A program made the translations under genes and the position numbers. Positions 8,034-16,358 of a DNA stretch of 64,000 nt are shown in pieces. The stretch is taken from the NCBI RefSeq assembly GCF_013782625.1, contig NZ_CP056199.1, positions 1,692,588-1,756,587 on the forward strand. The letters are read 5' to 3'. The stretch is from Enterobacter sp. RHBSTW-00994 (GTDB taxonomy: Bacteria > Pseudomonadota > Gammaproteobacteria > Enterobacterales > Enterobacteriaceae). The notes under the pieces were generated by a model. It had not been told where the DNA came from. It saw only the letters and a list, made by a program, of their open reading frames with translations, and ran no database searches. Position 1 is the first letter of the stretch. Every line of letters begins with the position of its first letter.

Positions 8034-10091
8034 ATGAATAAATTTGCGCCTTTAAGTCCTAAGGTTGCTGCGCTATTGCATGGCGCGGATTATAACCCGG
8101 AGCAATGGGAGAATTACCCCGGTATTATTGAAAAAGATATCGCCATGATGCAGCAGGCGAAATGTAATGTCATGTCAGTGGGCATATTTAGCTGGGCGAA
8201 ACTGGAACCCCGCGAAGGGGAATTCGATTTTGCCTGGCTGGATGACATTATTGAAAAATTATATGCCGCAGGTATTCATATATTTCTTGCCACACCTACC
8301 GGTGCGCGTCCTGCGTGGATGTCGCAAAAATACCCTGAGGTGTTGCGCGTTGGCCGTAACCGCATACCGGCGTTGCACGGTGGGCGTCACAACCACTGTA
8401 TGTCTTCCCCGGTTTATCGCGAGAAGACGCTGAAAATCAATACATTGCTGGCTGAACGTTACTCAAAGCACCCGGCGGTGCTGGGCTGGCATATTTCGAA
8501 CGAATATGGCGGCGAATGTCACTGCGATCTTTGTCAGGTCCGTTTTCGTGACTGGCTGAAAGCCCGTTATGAGACGCTGGAAAACCTGAACCATGCGTGG
8601 TGGAGCACCTTCTGGAGCCACACGTACACCGACTGGTCGCAGATTGAATCTCCTGCGCCGCAGGGGGAAGTGTCGATTCATGGCCTGAATCTTGACTGGC
8701 GTCGCTTCAACACGGCGCAGGTGACGGATTTCTGCCATCACGAAATCGTCCCGCTGAAAGCCGCTAATGCGGAACTGCCGGTCACGACTAACTTTATGGA
8801 ATATTTCTACGATTACGATTACTGGCAGCTCGCAAAAGAGCTGGATTTCATCTCCTGGGACAGCTACCCGATGTGGCACAAAGAGAAAGATGAAACCACG
8901 CTTGCCTGCTATACCGCGATGTATCACGACATGATGCGCAGCCTGAAAGGTGGCAAACCGTTTGTGTTGATGGAGTCCACGCCGAGCGTGACCAACTGGC
9001 AGCCAACCAGCAAGCTGAAAAAGCCGGGGATGCATATTCTCTCGTCGATTCAGGCGGTGGCACATGGCGCGGATGCGGTGCAGTACTTCCAGTGGCGCAA
9101 GAGCCGTGGCTCGGTGGAAAAATTCCACGGGGCGATTATCGATCACGTCGGCCATCTTGATACCCGCGTCGGGCGTGAAGTGACCCGTCTGGGTGAGATG
9201 CTGGAGCGCTTACCGGGCGTGGTGGGCTGCCGTACCGAAGCACGGGTGGCCATCATCTTCGATCAGCAAAACCGCTGGGCGATGGATGATGCGGAAGGTC
9301 CACGTAATCTGGGTCTGGAATATGAAAAAACCGTTAACGAGCACTACCGTCCGTTCTGGGAAAAAGGGATTGCGGTAGATGTGATTGATGCCGACGGCGA
9401 TCTGAGCCAGTACGCGCTGGTGATTGCGCCGATGCTTTACATGGTGCGTCAGGGCTTTGCAGAACGCGCGGAAGCTTTTGTCGCGGCGGGAGGGCATCTG
9501 GTCACGACTTACTGGAGCGGAATTGTCGATGAATCTGACCTCTGTCACCTCGGCGGCTTCCCTGGGCCACTGCGTAACTTGCTCGGCATTTGGGCGGAGG
9601 AGATCGACTGTCTGGGGGACGGGGAACGCAACCTGGTGCAGGGGCTGGCAGGCAACGCTGCGGGCTTGCAGGGGCCATATCAGGTTCGCCACCTGTGCGA
9701 GCTGATCCACACGGAATCGGCTCAGGCGCTGGCAACCTACCGTGATGATTTCTATGCGGGACGGCCTGCTGTGACGGTGAACCGCTTTGGTCTTGGTAAG
9801 GCGTGGCATGTTGCTTCCCGCAACGATCTGCCGTTCCAGCGTGACTTCTTCGCCGGGATCATGGTCGAGCTGGCTCTGCCGCGTGCCATTGAAGGGGATT
9901 TCCCGCCGGGCGTCGTGGCAACTGCGCGTACCGATGGTGAGACCACCTGGGTGTTTGTGCAAAACTTTACCGCGCAGCAGCAGATGGTGGCGTTACCGCA
10001 GGGCTATACCGACTGCATGACCGAGGCGGCAGTGGCTGGCGACACTGTTCTGTTGCCGTGGGACTGCCGGGTGCTTAAGCGTAAGGCGTAG
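8034..10091 (+). CDS. ganB: Beta-galactosidase, GH42
   Basis: A 685-residue GH42 beta-galactosidase without signal peptide, so cytoplasmic; it would release galactose from imported galacto-oligosaccharides. The acid/base is E157 (HISNEYGGE) and the nucleophile E314 (VLMESTPSVTNW). The zinc-site cysteines are C122 and the cluster C162, C164, C167 (ECHCDLC). A trimerisation domain and a small C-terminal beta domain complete the usual length of about 680. It is the last enzyme gene of the ganEFG-galA-ganB transcript and is followed by hairpins at 10101-10123 and 10160-10187. GH42 enzymes often prefer beta-1,4-galactobiose or triose over lactose (family knowledge). Confidence 0.93.
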   Translation: MNKFAPLSPKVAALLHGADYNPEQWENYPGIIEKDIAMMQQAKCNVMSVGIFSWAKLEPREGEFDFAWLDDIIEKLYAAGIHIFLATPTGARPAWMSQKYPEVLRVGRNRIPALHGGRHNHCMSSPVYREKTLKINTLLAERYSKHPAVLGWHISNEYGGECHCDLCQVRFRDWLKARYETLENLNHAWWSTFWSHTYTDWSQIESPAPQGEVSIHGLNLDWRRFNTAQVTDFCHHEIVPLKAANAELPVTTNFMEYFYDYDYWQLAKELDFISWDSYPMWHKEKDETTLACYTAMYHDMMRSLKGGKPFVLMESTPSVTNWQPTSKLKKPGMHILSSIQAVAHGADAVQYFQWRKSRGSVEKFHGAIIDHVGHLDTRVGREVTRLGEMLERLPGVVGCRTEARVAIIFDQQNRWAMDDAEGPRNLGLEYEKTVNEHYRPFWEKGIAVDVIDADGDLSQYALVIAPMLYMVRQGFAERAEAFVAAGGHLVTTYWSGIVDESDLCHLGGFPGPLRNLLGIWAEEIDCLGDGERNLVQGLAGNAAGLQGPYQVRHLCELIHTESAQALATYRDDFYAGRPAVTVNRFGLGKAWHVASRNDLPFQRDFFAGIMVELALPRAIEGDFPPGVVATARTDGETTWVFVQNFTAQQQMVALPQGYTDCMTEAAVAGDTVLLPWDCRVLKRKA

Positions 10092-10100
10092 CGGATTTTC

Positions 10101-10123
10101 GCCCTCTCTCCGTAGGAGAGGGC
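10101..10123. repeat. GAGAGGG-type palindromic hairpin after ganB
   Basis: GCCCTCTC (10101-10108) pairs with GAGAGGGC (10116-10123) around a 7-nt loop. Similar GAGAGGG palindromes follow putP at 40301-40321; they look like dispersed intergenic hairpins and may act as mRNA 3' stabilisers. Confidence 0.6.
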
Positions 10124-10159
10124 ATAACGCCGCACCGCGCTGAAAAACACCCTGAAGGA

Positions 10160-10187
10160 GCCTGCTCATTCGAGCAGGCATTTTTTT
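10160..10187 (+). terminator. Rho-independent terminator downstream of ganB
   Basis: GCCTGCTC (10160-10167) and GAGCAGGC (10172-10179) form an 8-bp GC-rich stem with loop ATTC, followed by A and seven T. It ends the gan operon just before the EIIB gene, so that gene is reached by read-through or has its own promoter. Confidence 0.85.
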
Positions 10188-10211
10188 ATCTGCATAACCA
10201 GGAGGCTTATT

Positions 10212-10460
10212 ATGGACAGTAAAATCACACAACGTTTAATTCCTGCCTTTGGCGGCGAAGAGAATATCGAACAGGTTGAAGCCTGTATTACCCGCTTACG
10301 CGTGACGGTAAAAGATTTAAAACAAGTGGACTCACAGGCATTACAACTTGAGGGGGCGCTTGGCGTAATTATTATTGGGCAGCAGGTGCATGCAATATTT
10401 GGCCGACAGTCTGATGCATTACGTCAGTTGCTGGATGAACATTTTAATCAGCGGAAATAA
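10212..10460 (+). CDS. Stand-alone PTS EIIB domain, glucose/sucrose (EIIB-Glc) type
   Basis: An 82-residue protein made only of an EIIB domain of the glucose superfamily. The phospho-accepting cysteine is C25 in VEACITRLRVTV, followed by the typical GVIIIGQQVHAIFG core. A perfect RBS (AGGAGG) precedes the ATG. No EIIC or EIIA partner is encoded in the window; such domains are normally fused to EIIC. It lies between the gan operon terminator and the convergent porin gene, inside the galactan cluster, so a regulatory or signalling role linked to PTS phosphorylation state is a reasonable inference. A relic of a lost PTS permease is the alternative, but the intact Cys and good RBS argue that it is expressed. 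Confidence 0.88.
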   Translation: MDSKITQRLIPAFGGEENIEQVEACITRLRVTVKDLKQVDSQALQLEGALGVIIIGQQVHAIFGRQSDALRQLLDEHFNQRK

Positions 10461-10462
10461 AT

Positions 10463-10494
10463 AAAAAGGGATAACCATAATAATGGTTATCCCT
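10463..10494 (-). terminator. Terminator for the porin gene (reverse strand)
   Basis: GGGATAACCAT (10468-10478) and ATGGTTATCCC (10483-10493) form an 11-bp perfect stem with a 4-nt loop. Read on the reverse strand it is followed by TTTTTATTTATT, so it should end ganL transcription; it may also insulate the EIIB gene. Confidence 0.75.
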
Positions 10495-10605
10495 GAATAA
10501 AGAGAATAAGAGCAGCAATGATATTGCTATCATTCGCAGGAAAAAACAGCCAATAGTTGGAGATACAATAACGATTAACGCAAACCGGTATTTACTGCTT
10601 ATTCA

Positions 10606-11871
10606 TTACCACCAGGCTTCAACCTGTACACCGAAGTTCCAGGTGTTATTTGCCGTACCATCTTCGAAGGATTTACCTTTTTCGGAATCATTCAGGTAAG
10701 ACGCAAAGACACGCAGTTCCGGGCGAGACATAAAGTCAGGTCCATCAGCCAGGCCCAGCGCGAGGGTGTACTTCTCACCGCTCTGTTTGTACTTAGAGCC
10801 ATCGGTATAGGTATCTTGCTGGTAGAAACCACCCACTTCGCCGATCAAACGTACATACTCGGTGAACTGATACTGCGCGCGGCCTACCAGGGAGACTAAG
10901 CGTGATTTGTCGGTATATTGCGTAGTGTCATCCGCTGAGCCCCAGGTCAACACATGGTTGAAGGAGAACTTGTCGGTAATGGGAATCAAACCGGTGTTGA
11001 TCACACGATAGCCGGTCGCATCGTTCACGTCGTTCCACATGTCATACCAGCCGCCGCCCTGCGACACCATGTTCTGTGCCAGCCCTTTGTTCGCGTACTG
11101 CAACACCAGCTTGTTATAGCCGCCAAACATGTCCTGGCTGATTTCGCCGGTTACCATGACCCCATTGTCGGCCTCATATAAGCCGCCGTAGTCTTTTTGC
11201 TTGTTAGTCGGGTTTGGCATCGCGTAATCAATACCGACTTCAGTCCATGCGCCCGACCAGGGTTTCCAGCCTGCATAGCGAAGGTCGATGTAGTTAATAT
11301 TGACGTCGTTATCACCGTCGACACGGTAGTCGACATCATTGGCGTCGCCACGGATCCAGGCAACAGAGACTGCGCCCGGGCCGAGGGTGTAGTTTTCGAT
11401 ACCTGCGCCCGCACCGGAGATGTTCCAGTATTTGGTGTCGATGATGTGCAGATCATGACGCTGGTAATAGCGTTTACCGCCCCAGATCACGGCATTTGGA
11501 TCGCCCGGGATCAGCCCCTTGATTTGCAGGTTTAACTGACGCAAACCGAACTGAGCATCATCTCCGAAAGTGGTTTCACTGTCGTTTGAGCCGTCAGACA
11601 CCATGCTCACCATGCTGTCGAGGTAGAAACTGACATCGTTCTTTTTGTATACCTCAGAGCCAAGCTCCAGTTCGCCATAGGTATCAGCTTCGTTACCCAG
11701 ACGCCCAATTTTGTTTTTTTGCCACTCTTCCATCCCACCATCCCGTGAGACGCCCACACCAGAGCGAAGATATCCATGAAAATCAATCGGTACTGAAGAC
11801 GCGGCAAACAGCGAAGGAGACGCTAACGCGGCTGCCAGCGCAACAGATACAGAGCGGATCATCGTGTTCAT
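10606..11871 (-). CDS. ganL: LamB/ScrY-family outer-membrane porin of the galactan cluster
   Basis: A 421-residue maltoporin-type protein. A signal peptide ending LFA-ASS is followed by IDFHGYLRSGVGVS, typical of the first strand of LamB-like 18-stranded barrels. The body has alternating aromatic strand patterns and the chain ends in an aromatic residue (VQVEAWW), the outer-membrane assembly signal. GAGGG precedes the ATG by five bases; a second in-frame ATG is three codons in. It faces the EIIB gene and is divergent from the LacI-type regulator. Inferred role: diffusion of galactan oligosaccharides across the outer membrane, as GanL in Dickeya. Confidence 0.9.
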   Translation of the reverse strand: MNTMIRSVSVALAAALASPSLFAASSVPIDFHGYLRSGVGVSRDGGMEEWQKNKIGRLGNEADTYGELELGSEVYKKNDVSFYLDSMVSMVSDGSNDSETTFGDDAQFGLRQLNLQIKGLIPGDPNAVIWGGKRYYQRHDLHIIDTKYWNISGAGAGIENYTLGPGAVSVAWIRGDANDVDYRVDGDNDVNINYIDLRYAGWKPWSGAWTEVGIDYAMPNPTNKQKDYGGLYEADNGVMVTGEISQDMFGGYNKLVLQYANKGLAQNMVSQGGGWYDMWNDVNDATGYRVINTGLIPITDKFSFNHVLTWGSADDTTQYTDKSRLVSLVGRAQYQFTEYVRLIGEVGGFYQQDTYTDGSKYKQSGEKYTLALGLADGPDFMSRPELRVFASYLNDSEKGKSFEDGTANNTWNFGVQVEAWW

Positions 11872-12140
11872 TGTTACCCTCTTATTGTTTTGTCATACGT
11901 TCACAAATCCGATATCATAAAATGCCTAAACCTGTTATATGGCAATTGCAGGATGATGAATGTGTGATTAAGTGCAAATAAAATAGACTATTTTGTTACG
12001 ATTAATGAGATTCACCACAAATTGTGGCAATGTGAGCGTCATACTTTTTGATGGTGTTATGTGCGTCAGGGTACGGTGGTCAGCGTTTTTTCAGATGTCC
12101 CCTGTTACAATCAGCGCATAACTACATAAGGAACCGGACC
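11872..12140. promoter_or_regulatory. ganL / ganR divergent control region with palindromic operator candidate
   Basis: The spacer between the porin and the LacI-type regulator contains the inverted repeat CCACAA-A-TTGTGG at 12015-12027, a size and symmetry that fit a LacI-family operator. A TGTTATATGG element near 11933 recalls the TATAACA motif in the ganK-ganE spacer. Function is inferred from position and symmetry only. Confidence 0.45.
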
Positions 12141-13217
12141 ATGAAGTCGAAAAGCGCGACATTAGAAGACGTTGCACGCCATGCGGGCGTCTCCTATCAG
12201 ACCGTGTCCAGGGTACTGAATAAATCTGCCAATGTATCCGAAGCCACGCGTCTCAAGGTGGAGAAATCCATAGAGTTATTGCGGTATGTCCCCAACAGAC
12301 TGGCGCAGCAACTGGTGGGGAAGCAGTCCCATACCGTTGGGCTGGTGACCATTTCGCTGGCGTTACATGCCCCTTCGCAGGTTGCCGCGGCGGTAAAACG
12401 TTACGCAAATCTGGAAGGGTATCAGGTGCTGATTTCGATGATTGATGAGAACGTCAATCATAGTATTCAGGATTCCATCAACGAACTGAAATCCCAGCTG
12501 GTCAGCAAAGTGATCATTAACGTCCCGCTGGAAGCCGAGCAGGCGCAGAAAATCGCGACAGACAACGATGATATTGTCTGTCTTTTTCTCGACGTTGATC
12601 CGTACAGTTCCGTGTTTAACGTTTCGTTTAACCCGGCAGATGGAACCCGCGCCAGCGTCAAATACCTCTATGAACTGGGGCATCGGGAGATTGCATTGCT
12701 GGCAGGACCGGAGTCATCTGTCTCTGCGCAGTTAAGGCTCAAGAGCTGGATGGAAACCCTGAAAGGCTATGGCCTGGAGCCAGCGGCGGTGATTCGTGGC
12801 AACTGGGATGCGCAAAGTGGCTATGCGGGGGCATTGCAGATGCTACGTGAAACCGCCCCCTTCTCAGCCGTTCTGGTCGCCAACGACCAGATGGCGCTGG
12901 GCGTGTTGAGTGCATTTCATCAGCAGCAAATCTCCATCCCCGGTGAGAAATCGGTGATTGGCTATGATGATACCTACGAAAGCTCATTCTTCTACCCGGC
13001 GCTGACGACAGTATCACTCGATCTCGATTTACAGGGGAAAGAGGCGGTCCGCCGCATTCTTGACAGCAGCGACGATAATACGCTGCGCATGTCATCCATT
13101 TTGCCTGCCAGACTGGTAGTGCGACAGTCCACCGGGGCAAAAGGTGAGAAGGGGACTAATGTGCAGGAGCTTGCCCAACAGCTACGCGAAATTGCGCACC
13201 AGTTGGGTAATCTGTAA
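12141..13217 (+). CDS. ganR: LacI-family transcriptional regulator of the galactan cluster
   Basis: A 358-residue LacI-type regulator: HTH TLEDVARHAGVSYQTVSRVLN near residues 6-26, hinge helix with YVPNRLAQQL, then a periplasmic-binding-like effector domain close to that of LacI itself (VGLVTISLALHAPSQ; VLVANDQMALGVL). The ATG at 12141 is taken because AAGGA lies upstream and the HTH begins right after; the longer frame adds 31 low-quality residues. It is divergent from ganL and most likely represses ganL and the ganK/ganEFG operons until galactobiose or galactose is present (inference from position and family). Confidence 0.9.
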   Translation: MKSKSATLEDVARHAGVSYQTVSRVLNKSANVSEATRLKVEKSIELLRYVPNRLAQQLVGKQSHTVGLVTISLALHAPSQVAAAVKRYANLEGYQVLISMIDENVNHSIQDSINELKSQLVSKVIINVPLEAEQAQKIATDNDDIVCLFLDVDPYSSVFNVSFNPADGTRASVKYLYELGHREIALLAGPESSVSAQLRLKSWMETLKGYGLEPAAVIRGNWDAQSGYAGALQMLRETAPFSAVLVANDQMALGVLSAFHQQQISIPGEKSVIGYDDTYESSFFYPALTTVSLDLDLQGKEAVRRILDSSDDNTLRMSSILPARLVVRQSTGAKGEKGTNVQELAQQLREIAHQLGNL

Positions 13218-13221
13218 CGCA

Positions 13222-13257
13222 CTGTTAGCACCTCACCGGTCAGTGAGGTGCTAACAG
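13222..13257. terminator. Long palindrome between ganR and mgtE (convergent)
   Basis: CTGTTAGCACCTCAC (13222-13236) and its perfect complement (13243-13257) form a 15-bp stem with a 6-nt loop, between the two convergent stop codons. It lacks a T run on either side, so termination may need Rho or the element may protect both mRNA ends. Confidence 0.65.
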
Positions 13258-13259
13258 AG

Positions 13260-14261
13260 TCATTCCAGGCCCAGGGTGTACTGCGCGATTTTAAAGTAGA
13301 TAATCAGCCCGGTTCCGTCGATTAAGGTGGCAATAAACGGGGCAGAGACCACGGCGGGATCGATGTGACAGCGTTTCAGCACCATCGGGATAACCGATGC
13401 GACAATGGCGCTCCACAGCGTAATGCAGACCAGTGTCAGGCTGACAATTAGTGTGATCTCAAGACCAATCCCCATCATCCAGGCGCGAATGCATCCAGCC
13501 ACACCCAGCGTGGCGGCAATCATTAACGAAGTGCTCATCTCCTTACGCAGCACTCGTCCCACATCCCTTAAATGCACTTCGCCGAGCGCCATTGCGCGTA
13601 CCAGCGTCGAAGTAATTTGCGTCCCGCTGTTGCCGCCCGTCCCAATGAGCAGTGGAATGAAGAAGGCCAGCGCGATGGCGGATTCCAGCGCCTCTTCAAA
13701 ATGCTGGATCACTGAGCTGGTATAGGCTTCCGCGACAAACAGTAACAACAGCCAGACGGAGCGCTTTTTCCACAGGCTGAATGCACTGGTCTCGAGATAC
13801 GGCTTTTCCAGCGGCAGCGTTGCCCCCTGGCGCTGTGCATCTTCTGTGACATCGTCTTCCAGCAGATGCGCTATTTCGCGCTCGGTCAGGCAACCGACCA
13901 GCTTTCCGTGTGTCACCACGGGAACGACATCTGCACTGCCGTGGGCCAGTAACCCTGCGAGATCCGCGCGTTCATCTTCAGGTTTTACCTGTACGAAATG
14001 CGAAATCATTAGCGCGTTAACCGGCTGCACCGTATTGGTTTCCTGTAATAATTTTCTGACGGCAATCATACCCGCCAGTCGGCCATTATCTTCGATGAAA
14101 ATATGAGACGGAATATCATCATCTTTTAATTTTTCGAAAAATTGTTCGCGTGCTGATGCCACACATAAAGCAATATTGAGGACGATGAAATCGGTATTCA
14201 TGTATTGCGCGATAGCGCTTTCATTGAAAGCCGGATTATTGTTGTGAATGGAGTAAGACAT
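13260..14261 (-). CDS. mgtE: MgtE-family Mg2+ transporter lacking the N-terminal superhelical domain
   Basis: A 333-residue MgtE-type divalent-cation channel. Two CBS domains (about residues 10-75 and 80-145) precede a five-helix membrane domain with the signature PLLIGTGGNSGTQ and a C-terminal acidic segment APFIATLIDGTGLIIY. Typical MgtE proteins are about 450 residues and begin with a superhelical N domain, which is absent here. The start is the ATG at 14259-14261 with AGGGA upstream. Its transcript carries an M-box riboswitch, so Mg2+ import is the likely role. Convergent with ganR. Confidence 0.88.
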   Translation of the reverse strand: MSYSIHNNNPAFNESAIAQYMNTDFIVLNIALCVASAREQFFEKLKDDDIPSHIFIEDNGRLAGMIAVRKLLQETNTVQPVNALMISHFVQVKPEDERADLAGLLAHGSADVVPVVTHGKLVGCLTEREIAHLLEDDVTEDAQRQGATLPLEKPYLETSAFSLWKKRSVWLLLLFVAEAYTSSVIQHFEEALESAIALAFFIPLLIGTGGNSGTQITSTLVRAMALGEVHLRDVGRVLRKEMSTSLMIAATLGVAGCIRAWMMGIGLEITLIVSLTLVCITLWSAIVASVIPMVLKRCHIDPAVVSAPFIATLIDGTGLIIYFKIAQYTLGLE

Positions 14262-14329
14262 AGTGAATTCCCTTTGAATAATAAAATCTCTCAGGGGCGA
14301 GCAAGACAGGGCATGTCGAAGAAGAGATC

Positions 14330-14490
14330 CCCACGTCCTGGGTTCAGCACTGTACACCGTATCCCGTAAGGGAAGTTATACTGACAAAGCCTTGATTCGA
14401 CAGTGCCTGTTTTACCCTGTGCCGGTTCTCTCGAACCCACCAGAGCGATAACGTGTATTTGTACAGGAGCCTCGCCATAACGAGATCGTT
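14330..14490 (-). ncRNA. M-box (ykoK) Mg2+ riboswitch in the mgtE leader
   Basis: Read on the reverse strand, the leader contains the M-box 5' core GGCGAGGCTCCTGTAC (14461-14476), preceded by CTCGTTAT, and the 3' core GTGTACAGTGCTGAAC (14342-14357). Both match, in order, the conserved blocks of the Bacillus ykoK/mgtE riboswitch as I recall it (GUUAGGUGAGGCUCCUGUAU and CAUACAGUGCUAAAGC). It lies between the promoter side and the mgtE start. Expected behaviour from the family: Mg2+ binding shuts the gene off. Downstream, GGGG and ATCTCT can pair with the overlapping CCCCTGAGAGAT in mutually exclusive ways, a possible expression switch (inference). Outer limits are approximate. Confidence 0.85.
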
Positions 14491-14649
14491 GTAAAACGTC
14501 GAAAATAATACGCCAGTTTTTTTCTGTTGCCGTGAAATTTAAATAATGTTTAAGAAGTGTTTAGAAGATTATTTTCGTGGAAATGTTGAGGGAGTATTTA
14601 GGATGTTTCATTTTTAATAGAAAGATGAAACAGGGATCAGGAAAAGAAT

Positions 14650-15153
14650 ATGGCGTTGTTAAACAATATGCTCAGCCATTTTGCACTTCATCCCGCGCAT
14701 CTCTTTGCACTGCTTTTTGTGATGGCGCTTGGTAAGTCCACGGTGCTGATCTCATCGGTGTTACCTCCTGCTTCGGTGATGCTGCTGGCGGGGATAACCC
14801 TGAGTCAGTCTGTTTTTTCTCCCGTCGTGGCGTGGATTGCCATCATGCTTGGCGCGACGTTGGGGTCTGTGCTGAGTTACCACGCCGGGCAACGACTGGG
14901 CCACACACGTCTGGTTGCGCGTTTGACCGCCAGACATGCGGATAAGATCCTGAAGATTCAAAGCAAACTACAAAAAAACAGTGTGGTGGCGTTATTCGGT
15001 TCGCGCTTTGTCGCCGTGCTGCGTTATATCGTGCCGCTGGCCGCCGGAATGCTCAGGCTGAGTGCGGGACGCGTGTATGCCATCAGTCTGCTGTCGGCTG
15101 CCGCATGGGCGGCGCTGTATGTCGGCGCAATCACCGGCATCAGCGCCTTCTGA
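14650..15153 (+). CDS. DedA / VTT-domain small membrane protein
   Basis: A 167-residue integral membrane protein with four or five hydrophobic segments. The stretch GSRFVAVLRYIVPLAAGMLRLS fits the conserved F/GR-F-x-P-x-x-R-x-x-x-P-x-x-A-G motif of DedA/SNARE-associated (VTT) proteins, here with a variant R-x-x-V-P. DedA proteins are linked to lipid scrambling or flippase activity and membrane homeostasis; the exact role here is unknown. It is shorter than E. coli DedA proteins (about 220). It is divergent from mgtE and ends 1 bp before the stop of the frameshifted SDR. Confidence 0.75.
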   Translation: MALLNNMLSHFALHPAHLFALLFVMALGKSTVLISSVLPPASVMLLAGITLSQSVFSPVVAWIAIMLGATLGSVLSYHAGQRLGHTRLVARLTARHADKILKIQSKLQKNSVVALFGSRFVAVLRYIVPLAAGMLRLSAGRVYAISLLSAAAWAALYVGAITGISAF

Positions 15154-15154
15154 T

Positions 15155-15897
15155 TTACAGACTTCCGGTTCCTCCGTCGACGAGTAATTCCGTTCCGACG
15201 GTATAACCTGACTCATCCGATGCCAGATATAATGCGGCTTTTGCCAGTTCAACGGGCGTGCCCATGCGTCCTAACGGAACCAGACTCGCGATGTCCCCTT
15301 GCAGGGCTTTTTGCGCCTCTTCGCTCAGACCTAGCTTATTGAGCGCCGGGGTTGCAACCGGGCCAGGACTCAGGCCGTTGACGCGAATACCGCGTGGCAG
15401 CAGTTCGGCTGAAAGGGTGCGAGCCAGCGAGAGCAGGCCAGCCTTACTTGCCGCATAAACACTGCTGGTGGGCAGGCCGATACGTGCGCTGACGGACCCG
15501 CACAGAATGACTGACGAAGGGTTATTCAGCAGCGGCAACAACGCCTGAATCAGAAAGAAGGGGCCTTTAAGGTTGATGCGCATCAGGCGATCCCAGGCCT
15601 CTTCCTGCCACTCTTCCAGCAAGCCGTGTGTGACGTCTCCCGCGTTGATAAACACGGCATCGAGGCGTGGCCAGCGTGAGGCGAGTGTCTCTGCCAGTGC
15701 TTTTTGCGCGGCAGTATCGCCCGCATCAGCGGAAATCACCCAGGCGTGCTCGCCAAGGAGCCGTTGAGCCTCGGCCAGAGTTTCCGGGTTACGCCTGCGA
15801 CCTGCGCCCCTTCGGCGATAAACTCCTGTGCGGTTGCCAGACCAATGCCGCTGGTTCCCCCGGTAATCAACGTGTATTTACCCGCTAAACGACCCAT
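15155..15897 (-). pseudogene. Short-chain dehydrogenase/reductase, frameshifted
   Basis: Two overlapping reverse frames together encode one classical SDR. The N-terminal part (start 15895-15897, RBS AGGAG) reads [19 protein letters not shown] with the TGxxxGIG cofactor motif, then leaves frame near 15789-15803. The frame resumes as NPETLAEAQ and runs through FINAGD (the NAG motif), the catalytic Ser in CGSVSAR, YAASK (YxxxK) and the C-terminal VDGGTGSL. A 1-nt loss, or a larger deletion not a multiple of three, explains it. Whether this is a real mutation or a sequencing error cannot be told. The gene is divergent from an HxlR regulator that probably controls it. Confidence 0.8.
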
Positions 15898-15940
15898 GTG
15901 CTTCTCCTGAAAAGTCAGTGGAGAAAGCACTATAGAAACG

Positions 15941-15979
15941 TTAGTATCGAAAGGAAACCAGGTACCAACTGGATACTAA
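15941..15979. promoter_or_regulatory. Inverted repeat TTAGTATC-N23-GATACTAA, HxlR operator candidate
   Basis: TTAGTATC (15941-15948) and GATACTAA (15972-15979) are perfect inverted arms in the 100-bp spacer between the divergent SDR and HxlR genes. HxlR-type regulators commonly bind GTATC/GATAC-like inverted sites in divergent spacers (family knowledge, recalled). An inner CCAG-GTACCAA-CTGG palindrome lies between the arms. Confidence 0.6.
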
Positions 15980-15997
15980 AGAGGCAAGAGGTGTGCT

Positions 15998-16357
15998 ATG
16001 GCGGAAAGACGCGATGTGTCCTGCGAAAAAAATTCTGCGGTGCATGCCTGCCCAATGACGCGGTTCGTGAATCTGATTTCGGGCAAGTGGGCGATCCCTG
16101 TGCTTTATCGCCTGATCGTCCTTAATACGCCGGTGCGTTTTGGCGATCTGCTGCGTGCCGCCGCGCCCATTACGCAAAAAGAGCTGACGAAGCAATTACG
16201 CCTGTTTGAACAGCGCGGGCTGGTTTCACGTACGGTTTATCCGGAGATCCCTCCGCGGGTTGAGTATCAGATAACAGAACTGGGGCTGACGCTTCAGGGA
16301 GCGCTTTCCCCGCTGGCCGCCTGGATGAATGATTACGGCGACCAGCTGGAGTCTTAA
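15998..16357 (+). CDS. HxlR-family winged-helix regulator (first copy)
   Basis: A 119-residue HxlR-type regulator. The N-terminal cysteine of HACPMTRFVNLISGKWAIPVLYRL is placed as in thiol- or aldehyde-sensing members, with the winged helix in RFGDLLRAAAPITQKELTKQLRLFEQRG. An additional Cys is near residue 9. It is divergent from the frameshifted SDR and separated from it by a clear inverted repeat, so it is likely a local repressor or sensor of electrophiles for that gene. It is convergent with the next SDR (gap 1 bp). Confidence 0.88.
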   Translation: MAERRDVSCEKNSAVHACPMTRFVNLISGKWAIPVLYRLIVLNTPVRFGDLLRAAAPITQKELTKQLRLFEQRGLVSRTVYPEIPPRVEYQITELGLTLQGALSPLAAWMNDYGDQLES

Positions 16358-16358
16358 A

